NCBI GenBank assembly: GCA_938003855.1
Contig: CALKXD010000030.1
Span: 61,165 to 125,164 of the forward strand
Direction of reading: 5' to 3'
Length of the DNA: 64,000 nt
Source of the DNA: an uncultured Granulosicoccaceae bacterium
GTDB taxonomy: Bacteria; Pseudomonadota; Gammaproteobacteria; Granulosicoccales; Granulosicoccaceae
The translations under genes were made by a program, and so were the position numbers. Below are positions 17,490 to 26,131 of the stretch, piece after piece; positions within the stretch are counted from its first letter, which is position 1, and every line of letters starts with the position of its first letter. Under the pieces are notes generated by a model. That model ran no database searches, had not been told where the DNA came from, and worked only from the letters and a program-made list of their open reading frames with translations.

Positions 17490-18365
17490 TCAGGTACCTG
17501 AGATGTAGCGTTGTAAGAACAAGGTAAAGCCAAAAGCGACAAGTGCTAATGCCATGATCCAAAGACTGCTCATTGATGCGATAAAAATGGCGTCGACCAG
17601 ACAGATGCCCGCGATCATTGAGACCACCGCTCTCGGGATGTCACCCGCGCTCTTTCTCTGGATCAGATATAAGCAATAGATCACCCAGACATTGAATGCC
17701 ACCAGCGCAAACAACACCTGCATGTCATCGATCAGCGCATAAATGCCGAATAGTGCCGGGGCTGCTAAAAACACCAGTGGCCAGCTGTTTTTCACACTGC
17801 CGAGATTCTCTTGCTTGGCGACGTAGGTTAGTCCGATCAGGTAAGCCAGCAATACAACAGCGCCGGCGTATAACAGCAGGGATGGGGAGGGGCTGGCGGT
17901 AAAGCCGGCACAGAGGTAGACCAGCATTCTGCACAGGCCCATGACCACCGGGCTCAGCGGATTATTTTTATGCCAGGCGTTATACAGAACAATAGCGCCA
18001 CACAGCGACAAGGCCAGCAGCGTGGAGCGCAGCACGCCCTGGCCCCAGCCATAGGCGGCAAGCGCACTGAACATGATCGCAGCACCTAGTAAGGTGAACC
18101 CGGCTGCGTAGACTTCACCGGCTTTTACGGCGCCGGATGGAATCGGGCGCTCGGGTCGTTCTTTTGCATCTATCTTGCGATCAAATGCGTCGTTTAAAAA
18201 CATCCCGCCAACGTAAGCGGCGGTCATTGCGATCAGCAGGCTGGCAATATTCCAGTTGAACGGACTAGCGCCTGCGAGTACCACACCCGCAAGTGTGTTG
18301 CTCCAGACCGTAGGCAGGTTAGATACTCGACCCAGTTTTAACGCGGTAGATACAGACCAGCTCAT
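17490..18365 (-). CDS. eboC: UbiA-family prenyltransferase of the ebo cluster
   Basis: 291-residue inner-membrane protein with about eight helices. The first aspartate-rich motif NDAFDRKIDAKERPERPIPSG is split here as NDAFDRKID (about 61-69) followed by RPERPIPSG, as in UbiA-type enzymes that bind a prenyl diphosphate through magnesium. The second motif is not the standard DxxxD; the equivalent region reads TYVAKQENLG, which I believe is typical of the EboC branch. It overlaps eboE by 4 bases (ATGA), so the two are translationally coupled. In the ebo system it is thought to help move or modify a precursor at the membrane. The role is known only by genetics in other bacteria; the isoprenoid substrate is unproven. 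Confidence 0.87.
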   Translation of the reverse strand: MSWSVSTALKLGRVSNLPTVWSNTLAGVVLAGASPFNWNIASLLIAMTAAYVGGMFLNDAFDRKIDAKERPERPIPSGAVKAGEVYAAGFTLLGAAIMFSALAAYGWGQGVLRSTLLALSLCGAIVLYNAWHKNNPLSPVVMGLCRMLVYLCAGFTASPSPSLLLYAGAVVLLAYLIGLTYVAKQENLGSVKNSWPLVFLAAPALFGIYALIDDMQVLFALVAFNVWVIYCLYLIQRKSAGDIPRAVVSMIAGICLVDAIFIASMSSLWIMALALVAFGFTLFLQRYISGT

Positions 18366-19588
18366 GATAGTTGTTGTCTCACCCAGTTGAGTTCCCGAAC
18401 GATGGCGTCGTCAATTGACTGTGTTTTATAGACATCAGGCAAAACACTCCAGGTGTATGTCTCGACCTCCAGGTGGTTGCTTATCGGGTTTTGCTTATGC
18501 AATGCAAGTATCTCACGCACAAAAAACTGAGTGGAGGAAAAGTCTCCCAGATCATCGAGGAAGATCGGTACATGAAAATGCACGCGCCACTCGCGAGGCA
18601 GGTCATTATCGTTGAGGTTGGCAAATGCGTCCGGTAGATCGGCGTAACGATTTATAGTGTCGCCGTGCTTTTCGATTACCTGATGCAAGTACACGTCATC
18701 ATCAAACGGACGCAATAGCTCGGCCGTCGCTGTGGTGACGTTGGTGAGCCGCAGACCGGCGCTGATTTGTATCTTCCCTACATTGATTTGTGCATCGTTC
18801 AGTGCCTGCAGACACTGAACGGCGTTTTCGAATTCAACCGCCGCGTGGCAAAGATCAAGACATAAAGTCAGGTGCTTTCGCAGCAGGCGTGATGATTCGT
18901 CGGCACTCACTCCGAGCAACGCAGACAATTGCTGTGCGGATTCTTCGCAGAATAAACTGTGCTTGAAGAAATTTACGGACTCATCAATGGTTTCAAGAAA
19001 GCAGCAAGGCTCTGGTTCCAGCGCCAGCACAATGGAGCTGCCATAATCGCGTTCCAGCTGCGCCAGGTGTGCGACATGCCGGACCATATTGGCGGCGATC
19101 AGAGCGACATCGGTATCGTTGGTGACGCAGGCTTTGAAAGCTCCCGGTACGGTGCTGATTGTGCCGGTTTGGCCCTCCGGTAACAGGTGGCGGAATACGT
19201 CGGCAATTTGATTGGTGTAGCGAACGCGCTCATCGTCTTTCCAATCGGGCAGGTAGACATCTTCCTTAACCCGCGTGCCGTGGAAAGGGCCGTAGGGAAA
19301 TCCATTGATGGTAAATACATAACATTGATTGCCGGTAAGGAACTCCTTGAATTTTTTCATCGCCTCCGGCTCGGCGAGTTCGGCGGTGGCCGCCGCCGAC
19401 AATCGCAAGCCGATGCCAAATCCACCGCGATCGTTCAGGTTGCCGGCTGCCCCTTCCTGCAGGGCGTCTCGAATAACCGGAACGTGCTTGTGCACGTTGC
19501 GCTGAACCTCGGCCCAGTTTTCTCCCGGGTGAATGTTCGAGCAGTAAGTCAGGTGATCAAATGATCCCAGGCTGTTTTCAATTTGCAT
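18362..19588 (-). CDS. eboE: EboE, TIM-barrel metabolite-traffic protein
   Basis: 408-residue cytoplasmic protein with the opening LTYCSNIHPGENWAEV (about 14-29), a hallmark of EboE. The rest has the spaced Glu/His pattern of xylose-isomerase-like TIM barrels: ALEPEPCCFLE, LTLCLDLCHAAVEFE, and a late WRVHFHVPIF with HLEVETYTW. Metal-dependent sugar-isomerase-like chemistry is likely, but no reaction has been shown for the family to my knowledge. ATG 19588 is close to family starts. It heads an eboE-eboC pair divergent from eboF across 211 bases, so the two transcripts may be co-regulated. Confidence 0.88.
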   Translation of the reverse strand: MQIENSLGSFDHLTYCSNIHPGENWAEVQRNVHKHVPVIRDALQEGAAGNLNDRGGFGIGLRLSAAATAELAEPEAMKKFKEFLTGNQCYVFTINGFPYGPFHGTRVKEDVYLPDWKDDERVRYTNQIADVFRHLLPEGQTGTISTVPGAFKACVTNDTDVALIAANMVRHVAHLAQLERDYGSSIVLALEPEPCCFLETIDESVNFFKHSLFCEESAQQLSALLGVSADESSRLLRKHLTLCLDLCHAAVEFENAVQCLQALNDAQINVGKIQISAGLRLTNVTTATAELLRPFDDDVYLHQVIEKHGDTINRYADLPDAFANLNDNDLPREWRVHFHVPIFLDDLGDFSSTQFFVREILALHKQNPISNHLEVETYTWSVLPDVYKTQSIDDAIVRELNWVRQQLS

Positions 19589-19763
19589 GGTGGCGATTCA
19601 GGCTTGCCGCGCCCGTCTGATAGGACGCGTTAAATTAAAAAAGAATATCAAACAATCAACCTAATAACGATTGTGATACCCGTAAGTGTTTCAGTGTGAT
19701 GCATCGCTGGGCCTGTGTAAGGGACTCCACAGGCAATAAAATCATAGTGGAACACGATTACTG

Positions 19764-19793
19764 TTGCATTAAAACTATTGCGCTCAGTATGAT
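19764..19793 (+). promoter_or_regulatory. Sigma-70-like promoter of eboF, probably giving a leaderless mRNA
   Basis: -35 TTGCAT (19764-19769), 18-base spacer, -10 TATGAT (19788-19793). The A of the eboF ATG (19800) is 7 bases after the -10, which is where transcription would start, and no Shine-Dalgarno site precedes it. Confidence 0.5.
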
Positions 19794-19799
19794 CAGGCT

Positions 19800-21182
19800 A
19801 TGCAACAGACTCTAGTGATTTTAGTAGTGGGGCTGAGCCCCGCACTGGTTGGCGAACACACGCCACATCTGCAAAAGTTGTCGCGCCGGGGCGGGCTCAG
19901 GCCACTCACTGCGATTACCCCGGCTGTTACCTGTGCGGCGCAGTCGACACTGGTGACCGGTAAGCTGCCCTCAGAGCACGGCATTGTCGCGAATGGCTGG
20001 TACTTTCGCGATCTGTCCGAAGTCTGGCTCTGGCGTCAGTCCAACAAGCTGGTTGCCGGAGAGAAAATCTGGGAGGCCGGCAAGGCACGCGATGCCGACT
20101 TTACCTGCGCCAAAATGTTCTGGTGGTACAACATGTATTCCACCGCTGACTGGAGCGCGACGCCACGTCCGATGTATCCGGCTGATGGCCGCAAAATTCC
20201 GGATCACTACGCTTACCCGGCCGAATTACACGATGAACTGGACGGTAAATTCGGGCAGTTTCCGTTGTTTAAGTTCTGGGGGCCGGCGGCAGATATTACC
20301 TCGAGCAAGTGGATATCCGATGCAACCCGGCATGTCATGGATACGCGGAATCCAACCCTGACACTGACCTACTTGCCTCACCTTGACTACAACCTGCAAC
20401 GGCTCGGTCCCGATCTCGATCACCCGGACATTCAAAGCGATTTGCGCCAGATTGATGAGCTCTGCGGTGAACTGATAGAAACCGCTGACAAGCAGGGGCA
20501 GAACATTGTGGTGGTGTCGGAGTATGGCATCACGCCGGTCACTGACGCGGTGCATATTAACCGGGCGCTGCGGGAGGCGGGGCTGGTCAGGGTCCGTGAA
20601 GAAAACGGCCGGGAGCAGTTTGATGCCGGGGCCTCCGACGCCTTTGCTGTCGCCGATCACCAAATCGCACACGTCTATATTAATGATCCCGACTGCTACG
20701 AAAAAACCCGCAGCTTGTTGCAGCAACTCGACGGCGTCGAACACGTGCTCGACGACGCTGGCAAGAAGCAGTGGGGTCTGGATCACCCGCGCTCCGGTGA
20801 ATTAGTCGCTATCTCAAAGCCTGATCGCTGGTTTAGCTATTATTACTGGCTCGATGATGATCGCGCACCGGACTACGCGCGCTGCGTCGATATTCACCGT
20901 AAGCCGGGCTACGATCCGGTCGAGTTGTTTGTTGACCCGGAAATAAAAATCCCGATGGCCGCCATCGGCTCCCGACTGGTCAAAAAGAAGCTGGGGTTCC
21001 GAACGCTGCTTGATGTGATCTCGTTGAAGGAGACACCTCTGGTCAAGGGGTCTCATGGACGTCCGACGGACGATCCGGATCATGGGCCGGTGGTAATCAG
21101 TTCCAGGGCAGAGCTATTGCCTGATGGTGCCGTCGACTCGGTTGATTTCAAAGCGCTGGTGCTTAAGCACGTGTTTGACTAA
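19800..21182 (+). CDS. eboF: EboF, alkaline-phosphatase-superfamily phosphodiesterase/pyrophosphatase-like
   Basis: 460-residue protein of the nucleotide pyrophosphatase/phosphodiesterase group. Key parts: GLSPALVGEHTPHLQKLSRR at the start, the nucleophile region 'ITPAVTCAAQSTLVTGKLPS' (about 38-57) followed by EHGIVANGWYFRD, 'YLPHLDYNLQRLGPD' and 'VSEYGITPV' with metal ligands, and FAVADHQIAHVY. Where many relatives have a first metal-binding Asp, this chain reads GLS; this appears to be usual in the EboF branch. No signal peptide is visible, so it should act in the cytoplasm. It is divergent from eboE-eboC and part of the same ebo set. Confidence 0.87.
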   Translation: MQQTLVILVVGLSPALVGEHTPHLQKLSRRGGLRPLTAITPAVTCAAQSTLVTGKLPSEHGIVANGWYFRDLSEVWLWRQSNKLVAGEKIWEAGKARDADFTCAKMFWWYNMYSTADWSATPRPMYPADGRKIPDHYAYPAELHDELDGKFGQFPLFKFWGPAADITSSKWISDATRHVMDTRNPTLTLTYLPHLDYNLQRLGPDLDHPDIQSDLRQIDELCGELIETADKQGQNIVVVSEYGITPVTDAVHINRALREAGLVRVREENGREQFDAGASDAFAVADHQIAHVYINDPDCYEKTRSLLQQLDGVEHVLDDAGKKQWGLDHPRSGELVAISKPDRWFSYYYWLDDDRAPDYARCVDIHRKPGYDPVELFVDPEIKIPMAAIGSRLVKKKLGFRTLLDVISLKETPLVKGSHGRPTDDPDHGPVVISSRAELLPDGAVDSVDFKALVLKHVFD

Positions 21183-21258
21183 ATCTCCGTGCAATAAAGA
21201 CCAATGTAGCGCGAAAGTGTCGTGGTGCGTGCCATTGGCCAGCGCCGCATCCTGCCGG

Positions 21259-21765
21259 CTAGTTGCGGGATTGAACTTCCAGCACGGCAGCGTTCTGCAT
21301 AGCCTCGAAGGTGCCGTTTGCCAAAGCGAATAACGGTTCTGCGGGGTCGAAAGAATAATCAATGCTGCTAAGGACAACAGGACCGGTGGCACTGGCTATT
21401 TGGTACTCGTGGTCCACACCATCCACACAGCCGGAGCAGCGGCCGGGCGGCAGTCGGGCTTGCAGCGCAGCGAAGTCGGTGGTGCGGATTTCTATGAGTA
21501 AAGACTCGACCTGGCCGGTATCAATTTGGCCGCGCGCTTCGATGAGACCGATACTGGCCCTTGATACAGTGACAGTGCCGTCGTTGTACAACGTGTGGCG
21601 TGCGCAGTTGGGGCCGATCCGCACACAGCCGCCGGATTCGGTGGTTATAAAAACGGCTGGGTTGGTAGTATTGCCTTGCTCGTCAGTATCGACACTGGTG
21701 CTGTTGCAGCCGGACAGCAGTAGAGATGCCGTGATAAGCAGAACTAACCGGCCGTAAGCCTTCAC
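21259..21765 (-). CDS. Lipoprotein of unknown function
   Basis: 168 residues from GTG 21765, chosen because GAGG lies 11 bases upstream and the signal peptide then begins at once (VKAYGRLVLLITASLLLSGC; lipobox Cys20). The mature part has six or so cysteines, including a CSGC pair (RCSGCVDG), and a beta-rich pattern 'YNDGTVTVSR'. I do not recognise a domain. It converges with eboF, 76 bases away, and lies downstream of the cytochrome c gene on the same strand, though 359 bases separate them. Confidence 0.65.
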   Translation of the reverse strand: MKAYGRLVLLITASLLLSGCNSTSVDTDEQGNTTNPAVFITTESGGCVRIGPNCARHTLYNDGTVTVSRASIGLIEARGQIDTGQVESLLIEIRTTDFAALQARLPPGRCSGCVDGVDHEYQIASATGPVVLSSIDYSFDPAEPLFALANGTFEAMQNAAVLEVQSRN

Positions 21766-22124
21766 CTTTATCTTTACCTCCCTGCAGCGGAATGATAACC
21801 GTCGGGGCGGCAATATTTACGCCAGCGTCCGGTAAGCAATCCCGGGTTGCCGGGCAAGTCCGGGGTGCCACTGCAACGCGCTCCAGCCTGCATTATTTCA
21901 TAAGGCGGCTGGATGAAATGACTGTATGGCTTCACCTACTGAGTTTGCTGTTCAATCAGGGTGCTGTACAACTCCGCTCAATGTCTATTCAACCTCCGAG
22001 GCCCATATCGCGTCACATCTCGTCCAATCCCTCCCGGCACGTGGTGGGCCACGCTTCTCAAGCGATAGCGCGACCTTGTTAGCGCTGTTGCCCCTGAATG
22101 CCGAATCCTCATGAAGAATGCAGG
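21766..22124. other. Gene-free stretch
   Basis: Between the lipoprotein gene and the diheme cytochrome gene, both on the minus strand. It contains only short frames without ribosome sites; no repeat, RNA gene or T-tract hairpin was found. It must contain the lipoprotein gene's promoter if that gene is not co-transcribed. Confidence 0.4.
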
Positions 22125-22886
22125 CTAGGGTGAGAACTTCCTGCTTAAGACATACGCCACCAATGCTTTGCGTTCTTCGAGTGTGAATACGCTCTTCCAG
22201 GCTGGCATCTTTCGAAAACCATCGGTAATCCGGTCGAAGACAAATTCTGGTTTATAGCGGGCCGGCTTGAGTTTGGGGGCCTTACCCGGGTAGGCGGAAC
22301 TGCCGTGACAGTGGCGACATTGCTTCGCCCAAAGTTCCCCGCCCAGGGTAATGGCAGCGTCGTCATTGAGGAAAGCTTCGGTGAGTTCGGGGAGTTCAAC
22401 TTCATCCTCTGATTTCAGTACCGGCAGGGTGGCCGCAGCCGCATCACTTGCAGCTACCAGCTGTCCTGATTCTGGTGTATAGGCCGGTGAGAATGCGATC
22501 AGGTAGGCAAGCAGGTCTTTTATTTCCTGTTCTTTGCGCAGGCCTTTGAATCCCATTGTTGTGCCGGGGACGTAACGTTCAGGTCCAGCGAGAAAAATAT
22601 AGAGACTTTTTTCAGTCCACAGCAGGTTGTCCGCTGTGCCTTTGTTGCGCATTGCCTCAGAGTAGTTTGCATAACCCTCAGCGGTACCGGCTATTCGACC
22701 AAACACGTGATTGAGTGTTGGGCCAACGCCATGTTCGGCACCGTCGCCACGCGCATGACATGCTATGCATTGCTTGAAAAGTTCTTCACCCTTGACTGGG
22801 TTTGCTGCGGCGTTTGCGACTTTACCAACAATGCTGGACGTGGCCAGTAGCAACAACGCTACCGCATAAGGGATCAATTTTATCAT
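22125..22886 (-). CDS. Periplasmic diheme cytochrome c
   Basis: 253-residue exported electron carrier. Signal peptide about 1-26 (LLLATSSIVGKVANA). Two heme c sites: CIACH (about 39-43) with Met ligand in a GTTMGFKGL loop, typical of small mitochondrial-type cytochrome c (GVGPTLNHVFGRIAG); and CRHCH (about 193-197) with KMPAWKSV as probable Met ligand, a second, cbb3-like class I domain. ATG 22886 is chosen because it gives a direct signal peptide. It lies 136 bases downstream of the PQQ-type dehydrogenase on the same strand and is the obvious electron acceptor for it. Confidence 0.9.
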   Translation of the reverse strand: MIKLIPYAVALLLLATSSIVGKVANAAANPVKGEELFKQCIACHARGDGAEHGVGPTLNHVFGRIAGTAEGYANYSEAMRNKGTADNLLWTEKSLYIFLAGPERYVPGTTMGFKGLRKEQEIKDLLAYLIAFSPAYTPESGQLVAASDAAAATLPVLKSEDEVELPELTEAFLNDDAAITLGGELWAKQCRHCHGSSAYPGKAPKLKPARYKPEFVFDRITDGFRKMPAWKSVFTLEERKALVAYVLSRKFSP

Positions 22887-23022
22887 GTGGTGACTCTGGC
22901 AATCTGTAGCCGCTGTACAACTGAGGTGTGGGCTGGTCTGAATTGGTGTATCGGATTTTTGCATCAAAGCTGCCCGCCATCGTGGCGGGCAGTGTCGTCA
23001 CGCAGTGTAAATCAACTCAGTG

Positions 23023-24330
23023 CTATTCAGCGGGTACTATCTTGTAGATCGTATCCAGTGATCCGACAGGGCCGGTAGTGATTGAAGTCAATGCATAGAC
23101 TTCACCTGCGGAGTCCTGAGCAAACGCGAGGATGTAAGGGCGATCGCCAGGCATATTGGTGACTTCAGTCTCAGCCATCTCCCAACTGCCGTCAGCACCT
23201 TCGCTACCGATGAATATCTGACCTTTCATCGCCGCAAAAGACTGGCTCCAGTCACCGAAGATATACTTGCCTTTCCAGTCATCAACTCCGCCACGGTAAA
23301 CGTAGCCGCCAGTCACTGAAATACCTTTACAACCGTCCGGCTTAGCTGTGCAGTTGTTGTATTCCATGACAGGTTCAATCAACCCTGCTGTGTCGCAGGC
23401 AGCCGGATGATCGTCAGGGGCGGTGTAGTCGAAGCAATGCTGTGCTTCCATTAGACGCCAGCCGTAGTTGCCACCCTTTTCTATAATGTCGATTTCTTCG
23501 TAGCTGTTTTGCTGTACGTCGCCACACATCAGCTTGCCGTCTTCCATATCGAATGAGCAGCGCCAGGGGTTGCGTAAGCCGTACGCCCAGATTTCACCGC
23601 GTGCATCATCATTGCCAACAAATGGGTTGTCTGACGGGATCGCATAGTTTTTGCCGTTTTCGGACTTGTTAACATCGACACGGAGGATTTTACCCAGAGG
23701 TGTGGTTAGATCCTGACCATTGCCTTCAGTGACGTTGTGTCCAATACCCCAGTCATTGGCGTAGCCGCCGTCGCCCATGCTGATGTAGAGCATGCCGTCC
23801 GGACCAAAGCCGATCCAGTGACCGTTGTGGTTGAACTGCGGCCAGTCAGTGGCGGTGATAATGCGCATAGTGGCTGGGTTGGCAACGTTGGGATCTTCAC
23901 TGGATACAGTGAATTCAGCCACGGTGTTGGTGTGATCCCACCAGAATTCTTTTCCAAGATCATCGTCGAAATCCAGATGCCCGCTGAACGCGACATAAAA
24001 TTTGCCGTTGGTTTTGAAGTCGGGGTGGAATGCCAGGCCAAGCAGGCCGCGTTCGTCGAAGTCAGAAAACTGCGTGACGATGAGGTTGCGTATATCTAGA
24101 AAAGGAGTGGCTTCGAGTTCGCCATCAGCATTGATAACACGCACTCGTCCAAATTGCTCGATGACAAATTTTCTGTCATCGCCATCTGGCTGGACCATCG
24201 CCAATGGTGCGTTGACACCAGTCACGTAGGGTTCTAATTTGATTTTTACGGCCTCAGCATTGACGTTTGCTGCACCCATGAGCAGGCCTGTGCTCATTGC
24301 AAGTGCTGTAACCAGCTTGGTTAGTCGCAT
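23023..24330 (-). CDS. Periplasmic PQQ-type sugar/aldose dehydrogenase (glucose/sorbosone dehydrogenase family)
   Basis: 435-residue exported six-bladed beta-propeller enzyme of the GSDH family (soluble glucose dehydrogenase, YliI/Asd-like). Signal peptide about 1-25 (GLLMGAANVNAEA). Family blocks: 'ERGLLGLAFHPDFKTNGKFY', 'FNHNGHWIGFGPDGMLYISM' with the presumed catalytic His, 'DLTTPLGKILRVDV', 'EIWAYGLRNPWRCSFD' and 'GGNYGWRLMEAQHCFD'. ATG 24330 has a strong GGAGGA site. Members oxidise aldoses or related alcohols with PQQ and pass electrons to a cytochrome; the cytochrome c gene follows. PQQ synthesis genes are not in the window. It sits between eboF and idi-eboB. Confidence 0.88.
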   Translation of the reverse strand: MRLTKLVTALAMSTGLLMGAANVNAEAVKIKLEPYVTGVNAPLAMVQPDGDDRKFVIEQFGRVRVINADGELEATPFLDIRNLIVTQFSDFDERGLLGLAFHPDFKTNGKFYVAFSGHLDFDDDLGKEFWWDHTNTVAEFTVSSEDPNVANPATMRIITATDWPQFNHNGHWIGFGPDGMLYISMGDGGYANDWGIGHNVTEGNGQDLTTPLGKILRVDVNKSENGKNYAIPSDNPFVGNDDARGEIWAYGLRNPWRCSFDMEDGKLMCGDVQQNSYEEIDIIEKGGNYGWRLMEAQHCFDYTAPDDHPAACDTAGLIEPVMEYNNCTAKPDGCKGISVTGGYVYRGGVDDWKGKYIFGDWSQSFAAMKGQIFIGSEGADGSWEMAETEVTNMPGDRPYILAFAQDSAGEVYALTSITTGPVGSLDTIYKIVPAE

Positions 24331-24578
24331 AATTTTCCTCCGGTGGTATTTGAATAGCACATCAGTGATCGACCAGGCAGCGATTGCCCGAGACTCTGAT
24401 CTGTTTGCAAATAGTACAATTCGCCAGAAGAAATCTACCACAAGAAAAACAATAAAAAACTAAAAATATGGTTTGGCGGGGTATTGCGCCGAATGAATCA
24501 CCAGTCTGCCGCAATGGGGCAGGGAGCTGTTGCCCGCCGGGCGGTTTTAATTTGCCGGGTCGAGATAAAGCCGCTGCA

Positions 24579-25181
24579 CTATTCGGCTAGTTGAAAGGTG
24601 TCCGTGATCATTGTGCGATGCTCGGCCATATATATCTTGAACCATTCAGTGAATTTTTCTGGCTGTCGCTCTATCTGCTGCAGAATTTCTGCGACCGTCA
24701 GCCATTCAACAGCGCTGACTTCCTTGGGGTTGAAGTCGTATTTGTCGTTGGCGTCATCGTAGCGGCCCCAGAAGCAATGAACTTGTTCGTTTTCGTACAA
24801 CTCACCGACCCGGGCGGCATAGTCAATCTGCCCGAACTTCGTTAACGGGACGGTCCAGCCGAGTTCTTCCTGCAGGCGTCGGTGGGCGCAGACTTCCGGT
24901 GTTTCCTGCCAGCGCGGGTGTGAGCATACCGTGTTGGCCCATAAGCCTGCAGAGTGATATTTGGTGCTGGCCCTGCGCTGAAGTAGTAGTCTGTTACCGC
25001 ATCGTATGAAGATAGATATCGCCTGGTGGCGAATATTGCTGATGTGCGCCTGCAGCTTGTCTACAGGGTAAAGCCCGCCGGCAACGGATGGATCAATTGC
25101 AGTAATCTGTTCGTGCAGGCCGATGTCCTGTAGGGCGCTGGCTGGTGCATCAGCTTCGCTCAGGGAGCCGGGAGTTGTCAT
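24579..25181 (-). CDS. idi: Isopentenyl-diphosphate delta-isomerase, type 1
   Basis: 200-residue cytoplasmic Nudix-fold enzyme that interconverts IPP and DMAPP. Diagnostic residues: LWANTVCSHPRW (about 81-92) with the catalytic Cys and a metal His, the Nudix-like HRRLQEELGW, and LYENEQVHCFWG with the catalytic Glu and metal ligands. Length is slightly above E. coli Idi (182) because of an N-terminal extension of about 28 residues. Its ATG overlaps the eboB stop by 4 bases, so it is coupled to the ebo genes rather than to an isoprenoid operon. This ties DMAPP supply to the ebo prenyltransferase, by inference. Confidence 0.93.
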   Translation of the reverse strand: MTTPGSLSEADAPASALQDIGLHEQITAIDPSVAGGLYPVDKLQAHISNIRHQAISIFIRCGNRLLLQRRASTKYHSAGLWANTVCSHPRWQETPEVCAHRRLQEELGWTVPLTKFGQIDYAARVGELYENEQVHCFWGRYDDANDKYDFNPKEVSAVEWLTVAEILQQIERQPEKFTEWFKIYMAEHRTMITDTFQLAE

Positions 25182-26104
25182 TCGATGATAAGGTTGTTGG
25201 CGTTTCGTTTTACCGCGGCGTCCTGTACCAGAGGCTCGCGCCCTCCACGCAATATAGAGTTTCCTTCGAAGACGGTGCGTTGATCAATAGCGGCAGGGTT
25301 CAGCCAGTCGTCTTCATGCATTTGACCGCTTTGCCCGTAGGCTGACAGTGCGTTCTGGTAGCAGACCAGTTTGACGTGTTCTTCGGGAATACCGCGTTCT
25401 AATGCCAGCTTAGCGGTTTTCGCGACACCCAGCGGTTCGGAGATACCCCAGTCGCAGGCTGAATCAACCATGATTCGCTCAGCGCCGTATTCGGCAAGAA
25501 TATCCACCATGCGTGCGTTACCCATTTTGGTTGAGGGGTAAATCGAAAAAGCTGCCCAGTAACCGCGGTCCAGTACTTCTCTGACGGTTTCTTCGTTGTT
25601 GTGGTCAACGATTATTTTAGCGGGGTCCATACCATGTTCTTCACAGACATCCATGGACCGCGAGGTGCCACGCTTTTTATCCCGATGCGGCGTGTGAATC
25701 ATTACCGGGAGATCAAGTTCTTTGGCTAAGTCCAGTTGCAGTCTGAAGTAGCGGTCTTCAAGCTCGGTTTGCTCGTCATAGCCGATTTCCCCGATCGCAA
25801 CGACGCCTTCTTTCAGTGCAAAGCGCGGCAGAATTTCCATAACTGCCTCGGCGAGGTCCTCGTTGTTGGCCTCTTTGGAATTGAGACCCACCGTACAGTA
25901 GTGGCGAATGCCGAACTGACCTGCGCGAAAACGCTCAAAGCCGATGATCGCAGACAGGTAGTCGATATAAGTGCCGACATGGGTACGTGGCTGCCCGACC
26001 CAGAAAGCAGGCTCGATCACGGCAACCACACCCGAGGCTGCCATCGCTTCGTAGTCGTCGGTGGTTCGGGAGATCATGTGCGCGTGCGGGTCGATAAACA
26101 TCAT
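25178..26104 (-). CDS. eboB: EboB, TatD-like metal-dependent hydrolase
   Basis: 308-residue cytoplasmic TIM-barrel amidohydrolase. The N-terminal metal pair is FIDPHAHMISRT (HxH, about 7-9); other ligands are the Glu in AIGEIGYDE, His in PVMIHTPHRDKK, His in IIVDHNNEE, and Asp in IMVDSACDWG. This is the COG1099/EboB branch of TatD-related enzymes. ATG 26104 follows AGGAAA. It is third in eboD-eboA-eboB-idi, 27 bases after eboA and overlapping idi. The reaction is unknown; the family is required for metabolite trafficking in other ebo systems. Confidence 0.88.
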   Translation of the reverse strand: MMFIDPHAHMISRTTDDYEAMAASGVVAVIEPAFWVGQPRTHVGTYIDYLSAIIGFERFRAGQFGIRHYCTVGLNSKEANNEDLAEAVMEILPRFALKEGVVAIGEIGYDEQTELEDRYFRLQLDLAKELDLPVMIHTPHRDKKRGTSRSMDVCEEHGMDPAKIIVDHNNEETVREVLDRGYWAAFSIYPSTKMGNARMVDILAEYGAERIMVDSACDWGISEPLGVAKTAKLALERGIPEEHVKLVCYQNALSAYGQSGQMHEDDWLNPAAIDQRTVFEGNSILRGGREPLVQDAAVKRNANNLIIE

Positions 26105-26131
26105 GGTGGGTTTCCTGAAAATTATTGGTAC

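Noticed and set aside
17239..17562. Minus-strand frame of 107 codons between the amidase and eboC
   Set aside because: It overlaps both the eboC end and the amidase start, has no recognisable domain and no ribosome site.
24500..24560. GCCCGCCGGGC palindrome followed by TTTT on the plus strand
   Set aside because: Both flanking genes are on the minus strand, so a plus-strand terminator would have no transcript to stop; the stem is only 4 bp.
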